This document shows positions 1 through 8,509 of a stretch of DNA of 48,168 bases, piece by piece. This stretch comes from Planctomycetota bacterium. GTDB taxonomy: Bacteria > Planctomycetota > Phycisphaerae > UBA1845 > Fen-1342. Where the stretch lies: the NCBI GenBank assembly GCA_018814045.1, contig JAHJAR010000303.1, forward strand, positions 1-48,168. Direction: 5' to 3'. Each line of letters starts with the position of its first letter. Within the stretch, counting starts at the first letter, position 1. The translations under genes were made by a program, and so were the position numbers. The notes below the pieces were generated by a model, which was not told the origin of the DNA, did no database searches, and worked only from the letters and a program-made list of their open reading frames with translations.

Positions 1-232
1 GCGCGGTCACGGTTTCGCCATCGTCGATGGCTCTGGCAACTTCAAGGTTCAAGTCGAGCAGTTGTTTGAGCAGGTCCTTCTTCGGACTGAAGCCGTAAGC
101 GTCGAGGACGGCGGCATCGAGTGTGGCGTGGGCATCCTTGAGCGGGTTCTTGCCGGGCAGTTCGAGCGTGCGGTACACGGCCCGCAAGCCGCCCTTGATC
201 TTCGTCAACGCGTCGGCGCGAATTCGCCGAAC
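1..232 (-). pseudogene. Detached C-terminal segment of the MmeI-like enzyme, in frame after TAG
   Basis: Directly after the TAG at 233-235 the same minus-strand frame reads 77 codons without a stop to the window edge. The translation contains AVYRTLELPGKNPLKDAH and LDAAVLDAYGF, which is what the C-terminal tail of MmeI-like methyltransferases looks like. The junction reads VAEAGR-stop-VRRIRAD; a GAG-to-TAG change would explain it, because Glu fits that helix. The segment has no obvious start of its own. It is either the end of a gene broken by one nonsense change, a readthrough extension, or a sequence error. Confidence 0.75.
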
Positions 233-3052
233 CTAACGCCCGGCCTCGGCGACGGCGTCGATCTGCTTGTTCGTCGGCAACTGCGGCCAGGGGAACGTGT
301 CGAAGACCGACTCGGGCGTGTAACGGAAATCGGACTTGAGCTTCGAGCACTTGGCGACGAACCACTGCCAGTGCGCGTTGGACTGGAGAATGCCGAAGCT
401 GTAGTCGTCTTCGAAGGTGAAGGCTTCGAGCGTGTGGTCAGGTCGGATTTCCGGGTGCACAAAGCAGAAGATAGGGCGTTTCGTCACCTCAGCGCAGGCC
501 ATGAAGCGGCTGAGGTCTTGGACCCTATCGACCATCTCCTTGCGGCAACGGAAGTGCTGCCACCACGACTTGAGCCACGTCTGATCTTGACCAGTGCTTT
601 GACCTGTTCGCTCGTGTTCACGACGCGCATAGGCTGTGATGTGGGGCAGCACGGTAGCTTCGATGTGCGCGAAGGGCGCCGCGAAACTCTGAGCTTCAAG
701 CACTGACGACTTTTGGAAATCGACTGCCCAACGGTCTGGGGCTCCCTTCGTGAGCATCACTCGGCCGATGAGGAATGGGTGCAGCACCTCTCGATTACGC
801 GCATCGCCTTCAAGAAACGTCTTGACTTGTTGCTGTTGAACGACGAAGCCCTGATGGCGCGGAAACTGTCCGTTGAATACACGCTGTGGCTCTCGGTTGC
901 ATACGAGAACTCGCGCCCCACTTACGTCCGTCTGGTCCGACAACGCTGAATTGATATGCGGTCCGTCGCGATATGCGAGCTCGTAGTCCTTGTGTGCCGG
1001 GACGGCCGAGGCGCGGCGGATCTTTTCGCGCTCCTTCGGCGGGTCGGTCTTGTACCAGAGCCGGCGCTTGGGCGGGATTAGTAAATCCGCTTCCTTGTAG
1101 GCGCGACCCGGTCCTTTTTCCGAAACCACTCCCTCACGGTCGCGGCTCGGTGCATCCACTCCCTCACGGTCGCGGCTCGGTTCCGGCGCTTGTTCGTGAT
1201 CAGAAACGCGACCGTCAGGGAGCGGCCCGTGTTTGACCCAGTTGACGATCGAGACGTGGACGTTGGCATCGCCGGACCAGGGCTGGTTATCTACTGCCTC
1301 GATGATCGTGCCGCCCTTGACGATATGGTCGAGGCCGCCCTCGCGTGATTTGTTGTTGCGGATGTTCTGCGTGCCGACCAACCCGGCGCGGCCGGCGACC
1401 GGATCGTCGGGCGTGCACTGGGGCAAGTGGTCGTGCGCCAGGCGGAACCAGTAAACGCAATAGTCCGCCATCCCGGGCACCGCCTTGTACGTCTCGCGGA
1501 CGGCGTTGACATAATCGGCGCCGCGCTCGGGCTTGAGCCGTTTGGCGCCGAGGAACGGCGGGTTGCCGATGATCACGTCGGCGGGAGGCCACTTGGTCGG
1601 GATGACGTGGCCGGTTGTCCAGAGGTCTTCGTCATACTCCGCGAACAACACAGCCGGGACGGCTGTGCCACCCACGGAGAGCGGCGTGATCAGGGCGTCG
1701 CCGGCGATGAAGTTGGCGTCGAGGTTGTCGAGCGGGAGCGGGTGCTCGATCGTGTGCAGTTCGTCGATCGCGAGCTTGCGGGCGATCATCATGGTGACCT
1801 TGGCGATCTCGACCGCGAAGGGGTTGATGTCGATGCCGTAGAACTGCGACGCCGAGACGTGGCCGATTTGGCGTTGGCCCTTCTCTGTGCGTTTCTTCTC
1901 GCCGATGCGCTCGAAGAGGTGGACTTCGAGGCGTTTCAGCTCGCGATAGGCGAGGTAGAGGAAATTGCCGGAGCCGCACGCCGGATCGAGCACGCGGTAG
2001 GTGAGCATGCGCTGGCGGAGCTTCTCGAGTTGCGTCAGTGTGCGGGCGCTGTCGATCAGATCGCGCCAGGGCTCGGTGATGGTGGGGTGAACGATCTTCA
2101 TGATGTCGGCGGCGGTGGTGAAATGGCCGCCGTAGGCGTGTCGTTCTTCCTTTTCGAGCGAGTGCTCGAAGAGCGTGCCGAAGATCTCGGGGCGGACGCG
2201 CGACCAGTCCTCCTTGGCGGCCTGGCGAAGCTGGTTGAGTTCGTCGTCGTAGAGCTCAATCCGGGCGGGCTCGGCGAACAGGCCGCCGTTGAAGTAATCG
2301 ACACCCCTGAAGCGGCCGCCGCTGGCGCCGCCCGGCGTGTTCATGGCTTCGAAGAGACCGCCGAGCAGGTCGAAGCTGTCCGCGGGGGCCTTACAGTCGT
2401 CGAGCAGGCGCGCGACGAAGTAGCGCGGCAGAAGGTCAATGTCTTCGGCGAAGAGCGCGACGAGCATCTGGAGAACGAAACGCTGGGCCTGCTCGCGCGC
2501 GACGTGGCGGACGAGCAGCTTGTTGAAGCAGACCGCCAGCTTGTCGGCGGCGTCGCGGGTGACCTGCTCTTGATCGTTGCCGAAGACCGGCCGGTCGTGT
2601 GAGGGGAACAAGAACGCGAGCGGGCCCCAACGGTCGGGTAGGTCGGACAGCGGGAGCCGATCGACCGGGGCATCCATCTGGGTTTCGAAGTCGTAGACCC
2701 AGAACTCGTCGAAGTTGCACAGGATCACGTAACGCGGGCGGCCGGGAACGAGGCGAACCCAGTAGTCAAACGCCTGGCGGTAGTGCTTGGTCAGGTCGGC
2801 CCCGCGTTTTTTCATCTCGATCAGGACGTGCGGCTTCCAGACGTAGTCGGCGAACGCGGTCCCGCCGCCGGACTCCCTTGGCCTACGGATGCGGAATTCG
2901 GGCGTGCCGCCGACATCGAGGCAGCCTTTGTGTCCGAGAGCCTGGAAGAGGCGATCGAGGAAGATCTGGGCCTGGCCCTTCTCGTCGCCGGTGATGTGCT
3001 GCTCGCACCAGGCTGCGAATGTTCGCAGGTTGGCTGAGCGTTGGCCTTTCAT
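233..3052 (-). CDS. MmeI-like fused restriction endonuclease / adenine-N6 DNA methyltransferase, C-terminus cut by TAG
   Basis: Reads as a 939-aa type IIL/IIG-like restriction-modification protein, in which one chain both methylates and cuts DNA. The N-terminal part has a PD-ExK-like nuclease signature, with an acidic patch near residue 70 followed by E79-M-K81. A helical spacer follows, then the class I methyltransferase: SAM-binding motif I DPACGSG at residue 356 and catalytic NPPF at 497-500. The rest matches the target-recognition and C-terminal regions of MmeI relatives. I chose the ATG at 3052 because the family begins near this point; the open frame continues upstream to 3799 but that part looks like antisense of the next gene. 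The TAG at 233-235 is in frame, and the same frame stays open to the window edge with family-like sequence, so the annotated protein lacks its normal C-terminus. Residues around 610-643 come from inserted repeats. Whether it still works is unknown. Confidence 0.85.
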   Translation of the reverse strand: MKGQRSANLRTFAAWCEQHITGDEKGQAQIFLDRLFQALGHKGCLDVGGTPEFRIRRPRESGGGTAFADYVWKPHVLIEMKKRGADLTKHYRQAFDYWVRLVPGRPRYVILCNFDEFWVYDFETQMDAPVDRLPLSDLPDRWGPLAFLFPSHDRPVFGNDQEQVTRDAADKLAVCFNKLLVRHVAREQAQRFVLQMLVALFAEDIDLLPRYFVARLLDDCKAPADSFDLLGGLFEAMNTPGGASGGRFRGVDYFNGGLFAEPARIELYDDELNQLRQAAKEDWSRVRPEIFGTLFEHSLEKEERHAYGGHFTTAADIMKIVHPTITEPWRDLIDSARTLTQLEKLRQRMLTYRVLDPACGSGNFLYLAYRELKRLEVHLFERIGEKKRTEKGQRQIGHVSASQFYGIDINPFAVEIAKVTMMIARKLAIDELHTIEHPLPLDNLDANFIAGDALITPLSVGGTAVPAVLFAEYDEDLWTTGHVIPTKWPPADVIIGNPPFLGAKRLKPERGADYVNAVRETYKAVPGMADYCVYWFRLAHDHLPQCTPDDPVAGRAGLVGTQNIRNNKSREGGLDHIVKGGTIIEAVDNQPWSGDANVHVSIVNWVKHGPLPDGRVSDHEQAPEPSRDREGVDAPSRDREGVVSEKGPGRAYKEADLLIPPKRRLWYKTDPPKEREKIRRASAVPAHKDYELAYRDGPHINSALSDQTDVSGARVLVCNREPQRVFNGQFPRHQGFVVQQQQVKTFLEGDARNREVLHPFLIGRVMLTKGAPDRWAVDFQKSSVLEAQSFAAPFAHIEATVLPHITAYARREHERTGQSTGQDQTWLKSWWQHFRCRKEMVDRVQDLSRFMACAEVTKRPIFCFVHPEIRPDHTLEAFTFEDDYSFGILQSNAHWQWFVAKCSKLKSDFRYTPESVFDTFPWPQLPTNKQIDAVAEAGR
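1109..1225. repeat. Cluster of three dispersed-repeat copies inside the methyltransferase gene
   Basis: Two identical direct 25-bp copies (1126-1150 and 1156-1180) share the core CTCCCTCACGGTCGCGGCTC. An inverted 18-bp partial copy lies at 1208-1225. The T-rich lead-in at 1109-1125 resembles that of the copy near 16296. In the protein this gives PSRDREGV twice and LPDGRV once, all in frame. Related copies lie at 16311-16335 and 17855-17879. Confidence 0.85.
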
Positions 3053-3409
3053 GCGGGTAGTGTCCGCGATAGCTCTTGATCGTGCCAGCAGTCGAAACGA
3101 CCTACGTGACGGGGCCAGGACGGACCGCAGAGCGGACCTTACGGACTCCCAGGAATGGATCATCCATTCCCGGGAATCAGTCGTCCGTTCCCCCCAATGA
3201 CTCGTCGGCGTCTGGCAGTCGATCGTCGGCCGGAGGCGAGTGCGCTCTGAGCAGTGTAGGGTCCTCGATCGTCGTTGGGCGCTGAACCACTGCTGACCAA
3301 GCAGTGGCACGCGACGCCTGTGCCGGGCGATGCGGCCGACGGTTGGTGCGTCGTCTGCGGGAATAGGATAGACTCCCGGGCTGCTTCTATTCGTTGGAGT
3401 GATTGGGCT
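3053..3409. other. Divergent intergenic region with tandem palindromic elements
   Basis: This 357-bp gap separates the minus-strand restriction-modification gene from the plus-strand radical SAM gene, so it must hold both promoters. No convincing coding sequence was seen. The notable content is the palindrome pair at 3147-3192, annotated separately. I did not find clear -35/-10 pairs. Confidence 0.5.
3147..3192. promoter_or_regulatory. Candidate operator: palindrome plus degenerate direct copy
   Basis: GGAATGGATCATCCATTCC (3152-3170) is a perfect palindrome of two 9-bp arms around one central base. Pairing extends outward through TCCC/GGGA with one mismatch, giving 3147-3175. A second, degenerate copy starting GGAATCAGTC follows at 3173-3192 (15 of 20 bases match). 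Tandem palindromes between divergent genes suggest a binding site for a dimeric regulator. That is inference; no regulator gene is adjacent. Confidence 0.45.
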
Positions 3410-5266
3410 ATGGAACTTCCTCGTCGTGCACGGGGCGATGAGCTGCTGAGGCCGGGCGAGTTGCTCGGGCTGCGGCAGCGCTTGCGGAACAGCGCCCGCC
3501 GGCACGACTTGACCACCGTCATCGCCTGCGCGTTCGACCATCGCACGCGGATGCTGCCGTTTATCTACGCGGACACGCGCATGGCGCCCGCCGGCGTGCG
3601 GGCCATCGGAGCGGCGATGCTCGACTGCGGGTTCGACAAGACTCGCATCGTGCTCCAGCAATGGAACCGGCATTTCCGCCCGTCGCGGATGCGCCTGGAC
3701 GGGCGCATTCCGGACATCTTCATGGTCTCGAGCATGCAGATCCACTCGGCCCAGTGCGAGGCCCTGATCCGCGACGCGTGCCAGATCGATCCGGTCCACC
3801 GCCCGCTGATCATCGCCGGCGGGCCGAAGACCATCTACGAACCGTGGGACGTCTTCAGCGGGGACCCGCTCGACCCGTGGGGCGCGGACGTCGCGGTGAC
3901 CGGCGAAGAGTACGTCCTGCTGAGCCTGCTGGAGGTTCTGCTATCGCTTCGGGCGGACGACGAGTCGCCGCGCTCGACGTTCATGCGGGTTCGTAACAGT
4001 GGCACCCTCGACGAGATTCCCGGACTGGTGTACGCGCGCACTGATCGCGAAGGCGTGGCGGAGGAACTAGTCGATACGGGCGTCCAACGTCTTCTGGGTG
4101 ATCTCGACGAGCTGCCGCGCCCGGTGCTGGGCTATCAACTGCTCGAACCGCCGAGCTGGAAGGCCACGTTGGCTCCGCAGGCTCTCCCGGCGAGCCGGGT
4201 TCGCAAGTACAGCCCGATCGGCTCGCTGGTGTTGACGCTGGGGTGCAAGTTCAACTGCCCGTACTGTCCAATCCCCGCCTACAACCAGCGGCAATACCGT
4301 GTCAAGAGCGGGCAGCGCGTTGCCGCTGAGATGGCCCAACTCGGGCGCGAGTACGGCCTGCACTATTTCTTCGGGGCGGACGACAACTTTTTCAACAACG
4401 AAGAGCGTACGCTAGAGATCCTGGAAACGCTGGCCCACACCAAAATCGACGGCGTCCCGGTTCGCCGGAAGATCCGCTGGGCCACCGAGGTCACCGTACA
4501 CGACACCTTGAAGCTCAAGGAGCACCTTCCGCTCGCGCGGCACGCCGGTATCCGCGCGCTCTGGATCGGCGTCGAGGACATGACCGCCACGTTGGTCAAG
4601 AAGGGCCAGAGCGTGGACAAGACGACGGAAGCATTCGGCTTGCTTCAGCGGTGCGGCATCAGCCCGATGCCGATGATGATGCACCACGACGCGCAGCCGC
4701 TGGTTACGCGGGGGCCGAAACCCTACGGGCTCCTCAACCAGGCTCGGTTGCTGCGGAAGGCCGGGGCGATCAGCCTGCAGGTCCTGATGATCACGCCCGC
4801 GACCGGCTCGAAGCAGTACGCCGAGGCGTTCACGTCGGGTCTGGCGTACGAGAGCGTCGGTGGCCGGCGAGTCGAGCCGCACATGATGGACGCCAACTAC
4901 GTCGTCGCCTCCGAGCACAAGCAGCCCTGGAAGAAACAGCTCAACATCATGGCGGCGTATCTGTACTTCTACAATCCGCCGCGCTTCCTGCTCGCGCTGG
5001 TGCGCCCCAAGAGCAAGCTCTACCTCGCCGACGCCCTGATGCAGTTGGCCGGCATGTGTGGCCTGATGCAGACGATCCGACGGACGCTGGGCTGGGCCGT
5101 CCGCCTGATGCGCGGCGACATCCAGCGGAAGACCACCGTGCCCGCCAGCCGGATCCCGATGCGCAGCGCGGACGGCGCCACGGCCAGCCACGCGCTGCCA
5201 GGCATGCCGCCGGCCGAGCTCGTTCAGTTGAACGTGGAATCCCCGGCGCCGTCGCGGGCGGATTGA
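3410..5266 (+). CDS. Radical SAM protein with N-terminal B12-binding-like domain
   Basis: A 618-aa protein. The first 200 or so residues look like the Rossmann-type B12-binding domain that precedes many radical SAM domains (segments FMVSSMQIHS and PLIIAGGPKTIYEP), but a canonical DxHxxG cobalamin motif is not visible. The radical SAM centre LGCKFNCPYC supplies the CxxxCxxC cysteines for a 4Fe-4S cluster. The C-terminal region (NPPRFLLALVRPKSKLYLADAL) has amphipathic or membrane-associated segments. I chose the ATG at 3410, preceded by GGAG, instead of an upstream TTG at 3275 that would add 45 unlikely residues. The substrate is unknown. It is transcribed away from the restriction-modification gene and ends before a hairpin at 5306-5329. 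Confidence 0.8.
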   Translation: MELPRRARGDELLRPGELLGLRQRLRNSARRHDLTTVIACAFDHRTRMLPFIYADTRMAPAGVRAIGAAMLDCGFDKTRIVLQQWNRHFRPSRMRLDGRIPDIFMVSSMQIHSAQCEALIRDACQIDPVHRPLIIAGGPKTIYEPWDVFSGDPLDPWGADVAVTGEEYVLLSLLEVLLSLRADDESPRSTFMRVRNSGTLDEIPGLVYARTDREGVAEELVDTGVQRLLGDLDELPRPVLGYQLLEPPSWKATLAPQALPASRVRKYSPIGSLVLTLGCKFNCPYCPIPAYNQRQYRVKSGQRVAAEMAQLGREYGLHYFFGADDNFFNNEERTLEILETLAHTKIDGVPVRRKIRWATEVTVHDTLKLKEHLPLARHAGIRALWIGVEDMTATLVKKGQSVDKTTEAFGLLQRCGISPMPMMMHHDAQPLVTRGPKPYGLLNQARLLRKAGAISLQVLMITPATGSKQYAEAFTSGLAYESVGGRRVEPHMMDANYVVASEHKQPWKKQLNIMAAYLYFYNPPRFLLALVRPKSKLYLADALMQLAGMCGLMQTIRRTLGWAVRLMRGDIQRKTTVPASRIPMRSADGATASHALPGMPPAELVQLNVESPAPSRAD

Positions 5267-5634
5267 CGGCGCTCGAGATAGCTTCTCGGCCGGGTTCAGC
5301 ACGTAACGTCCGGCCTCCGTGCCGGACGTGGGGTTCAGGGTTCAGTCCATGTAGTTCATGTAGGGATGCATCTTGACGCACCCTGCGTCGCTGCCGCATA
5401 AGGGTCATGCTTCAGCCATGCTCGGTTGCGGCGTGGCGCAGGTTGCTGCGATAAGACAGATTGGCCGGGTACCATGGTGGGGGCCCGCGCATCACGGCAA
5501 GGCAGTTGTGAAACCGCTTCTGATCAGTGCCCGCCGCTTCCGCTGCGGTAGCGCCAGCATGTACACTGCGGTGGCCGTGGCCCGCACGCGCCGCGGCAGA
5601 ACTTTCAGCCGTCGCTACCCACGAGGACGGGCGC
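5267..5634. other. Intergenic region, 368 bp
   Basis: No supported gene. It contains the hairpin at 5306-5329 and a short direct repeat of ATGTAG near 5347-5365. The promoter of the downstream lipoprotein gene should lie here, but no clear -35/-10 pair was recognised. Confidence 0.4.
5306..5329 (+). terminator. Hairpin after the radical SAM gene, possible terminator
   Basis: ACGTCCGGC and GCCGGACGT form a perfect 9-bp stem with a 6-nt loop, 40 bp after the TGA at 5266. No T-run follows, so it is not a canonical intrinsic terminator. It could also be a dispersed palindromic repeat. Confidence 0.4.
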
Positions 5635-6786
5635 ATGCCATTCAGACACCAGCACCATCAACGCCACGACGCCGGCGTCCGTCGCACACGCTTCGTACTT
5701 ATCCTGCTCGTGGCATTGGCGTTGCCGCTGGCCTGCCAGCATCAATCGGAAACACCGACGCCGACACCCGCCTCCCACCCCAGCACCAGCCCCAGCGCGA
5801 CGGCACCGCGTTCGTTCGGGCTGACCGCGCGGATGCGGATCCTGGCTACACAGCCCGCGGGCCAGCCCACCGGGCTGTTCCTCGACCGTCGCCAGCCCGG
5901 CGACTTGCGCGTAGTCAGCTACAACGTGAACTGGGACCGGATCTTCCCAGGTGTCGATGCGACCGGGGCGGAGCGTTTTCAACGCGTCCTCAAGGCCCTC
6001 GCGCCGGATATCCTCGCGCTCCAGGAAATCAAGGAGTACGAGGCCGCCGACGTCGCGGCCCTGCTGAATGCCATCTGTCCCCGGGCTGACGGGCGCACCT
6101 GGCACGCGTACAAAGGCTGGACCAACGTGATCGCCAGCCCCTACGCCTTATACCTGACCCGCGCTCAGACCGACCCGCCCGGGCAGCGCGGTCTGGCCCT
6201 GGCGCTCGTCGACCTGCCCGATGACCGCTATGCGGCCGATGTCTACGTTTTGAACAACCATTTCAAATGCTGTGGCGGGAAAGGCAACGACCCGCAGCGT
6301 CAGCAGCAGGCCGACGCCTTGGTCGCCTGGCTGCGCGATGCGCGCACCCCGGGCGGCGCGCTGGACCTGCCCCCGGCCACGCCCGCCATCATTCTCGGTG
6401 ATTTCAACATCGTCGGCGGGTGGCAGCCGGTTCAGACGCTGCTAACGGGCGACATTTGTGACGAGCAAGTGTACGGCCCGGACGCACTACCCGATTGGGA
6501 CGGTTCATCGCTGACCGACGCACACCCCTTCCACAACGCCACCGGGCCGGACGACTACACCTGGCGGAACGACGACGATCAATGGCCCCCCGGGCGCCTC
6601 GACTTCATCCTCTACACCGATAGCGTGCTGACCGCCGTGCACCAGTTTGTGCTGAACCCCACCCTCATGCCGACAGAGGAGTTGGAGCGAGCCGGTCTCG
6701 AGCCATTCGATGTTACGCTCGACACGGTCGGCCGCACGTTCGATCACCTTCCGTTGGTGGTCGATTTTCGCCTCGTCAAAGAGTGA
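5635..6786 (+). CDS. Endonuclease/exonuclease/phosphatase-family lipoprotein
   Basis: A 383-aa exported protein. The N-terminus has a positively charged stretch, a hydrophobic core and lipobox LPLAC, so Cys34 is the probable lipidated residue. A Pro/Thr/Ser-rich linker follows. The catalytic domain shows the order of motifs expected for the DNase I / exonuclease III / sphingomyelinase fold: SYNVNWDRI, LALQEIKEYE (metal-binding Glu), NNHFKCC, ILGDFN, and the terminal FDHLPLV (catalytic His). The family cleaves phosphodiester or phosphoester bonds with Mg2+; whether the substrate is nucleic acid, lipid or an inositol phosphate cannot be told here. The ATG at 5635 was chosen because it starts the signal peptide; the upstream in-frame extension is not hydrophobic. 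Probably acts in the periplasm or at the cell surface. Confidence 0.85.
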   Translation: MPFRHQHHQRHDAGVRRTRFVLILLVALALPLACQHQSETPTPTPASHPSTSPSATAPRSFGLTARMRILATQPAGQPTGLFLDRRQPGDLRVVSYNVNWDRIFPGVDATGAERFQRVLKALAPDILALQEIKEYEAADVAALLNAICPRADGRTWHAYKGWTNVIASPYALYLTRAQTDPPGQRGLALALVDLPDDRYAADVYVLNNHFKCCGGKGNDPQRQQQADALVAWLRDARTPGGALDLPPATPAIILGDFNIVGGWQPVQTLLTGDICDEQVYGPDALPDWDGSSLTDAHPFHNATGPDDYTWRNDDDQWPPGRLDFILYTDSVLTAVHQFVLNPTLMPTEELERAGLEPFDVTLDTVGRTFDHLPLVVDFRLVKE

Positions 6787-6900
6787 CCAGCGTCCGGGCA
6801 CGCAGTCCGCGCCGCGACAGAAGCGTCAGTCCCGGTCACACGAAGCCGGGCCAGGGCAAGATGATTGGGTTTCGAGCCGGCGCGCGCCGCGCGCGTTTCG

Positions 6901-6906
6901 TATAAT
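6901..6906 (+). promoter_or_regulatory. Candidate -10 box (TATAAT) for xylB
   Basis: A perfect TATAAT lies 45 bp before the xylB start, in a GC-rich setting. No matching -35 hexamer is found 16-18 bp upstream; that space holds the palindrome GGCGCGCGCC and more alternating CG. It may therefore depend on an activator. Confidence 0.4.
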
Positions 6907-6950
6907 GCCGCCTTGGTACGGTCTGGACACGAGCGCAACGGGAGCACAGC

Positions 6951-8507
6951 ATGGCCGCCCTCTTTCTCGGAATCGACGTCGGTACCAGCGGCACCAAGGC
7001 CTTGCTGGTCGATCGCCTCGGGCGCGTCGCCGCCACCACGATCACCGACCATCCCAGCCTGTTCCCCAAACCCGGCTGGTCGGAGCAGCGGCCGGGCGAC
7101 TGGTGGATGTCGGTCTGCAAGGCCGAGCGGGGCGCACTGCGCAAAGCACAGGTCGCCGGTAGCGACGTCGCCGGCGTAGGCCTCTCAGGCCAGATGCACG
7201 GCAGCGTATTCCTCGATCGACAGCGGCGCGTCCTGCGAAACGCCCTGCTCTGGAACGACCAGCGAACCACTGCCGAATGCATCGAGATCGAGCAGCGGGC
7301 GGGCGGACGAGCGCGCCTCATCCGCCTCGTGCAGAACATCGCCCTGACCGGCTACCAGGCTCCCAAGGTCCTGTGGCTACGGAGACACGAGCCACACGTC
7401 TTCCGCCAGGTGCACACCGTGCTGCTCCCCAAGGACTACATCCGCTACCGTTTGACCGAGACGCTGGGCAGCGACGTGTCCGACGCTTCCGGAACACTCC
7501 TGTTCGACGTCGCCGCTCGCCGCTGGTCCACGCGACTGATGGAACGCCTCGAGCTCGACCCGGACTGGTTCCCACCGGCGGCCGAATCGCCGGAAGTCAT
7601 CGGCACGCTGACGACCGCGGCCGCCCGCGCCACGGGTCTCAAGCGCGACACACCGGTCGTCGCCGGTGCGGGCGACCAGGCCGCGGCGGCGGTGGGCACC
7701 GGCGTCGTACGCAGTGGTGCCGTGTCCGCGACATTGGGCACGAGCGGCGTCGTGTTTGCACACAGTCCCCAGCCGGTTCCCAACCACGAGGGTTTGCTGC
7801 AGTCGTTTTGCCACGCTGTGCCGGAGGCATGGTGCGTGTTTGGCTGCATGCTGTCAGCGGGCGGAAGTCTGCAATGGGCGCGTGAAGTGCTCTTCGCCGA
7901 CCGCCTGCACGCCGCCCGCGATGACAACGAGCACGACGCGATCTACGACGACATGATCAAAGAGGCCGCCACCGCCACGGGCCGCGATCCGCTGCTGTTC
8001 CACCCCTACCTGACGGGCGAACGTTGCCCCTACGCCCATCCGCACGCCTGTGGCGCCTTGTCCGGCCTGACGCGGCGACACGACCGCGGCGACATCATCC
8101 GCGCTGTGCTGGAGGGCATCACCCTGGGGATGAACCGCCAACTGGAACTGATGCGCGCTTCTGGCCTGCGAGCCCGCGAGGTGCGACTCGCCGGCGGTGG
8201 CGCGCGAAGCACCTGGTGGCGGCAGTTGCAAGCCGACGTCTACGGACGCCCCTGCGTTTCGCTGCGCTCCGAAGAGGGCTCGGCGCTGGGGGCCGCATTG
8301 CTGGCCGCCGTCGGCGTCGGTCACTTCCCGAACGTACCGGCGGCGTGCGCGGCGGCAGTGCGAACGCAACGCACGTACCACCCCGTCGCGGCCCGCACGG
8401 AACACTACCGACACCTGGCGAAGCTGGCCGCACGAACGTACGAAGCGCTCGAGCCCTTGTACCGGCGTGAGTTCAACCGATTACACAAGCGCGGCCAGAG
8501 CAACTGA
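6951..8507 (+). CDS. xylB: Xylulokinase
   Basis: A 518-aa FGGY-family sugar kinase that would phosphorylate D-xylulose to xylulose 5-phosphate using ATP, feeding the pentose phosphate pathway. The N-terminal phosphate-binding motif is GIDVGTSGTK (Asp9). The SGQMHGSV segment is typical of XylB and distinguishes it from glycerol kinase. The catalytic base is probably Asp242 in AGAGDQAAAAVG. The second ATP-binding domain includes LGTSGVVFA and RLAGGGARS. Length matches the family (about 480-520). The ATG at 6951 is preceded by GGGAG. No xylose isomerase lies beside it, so the local context does not explain the pathway. It is followed after two bases by birA, so the two are probably cotranscribed. 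Confidence 0.92.
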   Translation: MAALFLGIDVGTSGTKALLVDRLGRVAATTITDHPSLFPKPGWSEQRPGDWWMSVCKAERGALRKAQVAGSDVAGVGLSGQMHGSVFLDRQRRVLRNALLWNDQRTTAECIEIEQRAGGRARLIRLVQNIALTGYQAPKVLWLRRHEPHVFRQVHTVLLPKDYIRYRLTETLGSDVSDASGTLLFDVAARRWSTRLMERLELDPDWFPPAAESPEVIGTLTTAAARATGLKRDTPVVAGAGDQAAAAVGTGVVRSGAVSATLGTSGVVFAHSPQPVPNHEGLLQSFCHAVPEAWCVFGCMLSAGGSLQWAREVLFADRLHAARDDNEHDAIYDDMIKEAATATGRDPLLFHPYLTGERCPYAHPHACGALSGLTRRHDRGDIIRAVLEGITLGMNRQLELMRASGLRAREVRLAGGGARSTWWRQLQADVYGRPCVSLRSEEGSALGAALLAAVGVGHFPNVPAACAAAVRTQRTYHPVAARTEHYRHLAKLAARTYEALEPLYRREFNRLHKRGQSN

Positions 8508-8509
8508 AC

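Noticed and set aside
1427..2602. 391-codon plus-strand open frame
   Set aside because: It is antisense to the methyltransferase catalytic region, which has clear SAM and NPPF motifs; the frame is Val/Glu/Asp-rich shadow sequence.
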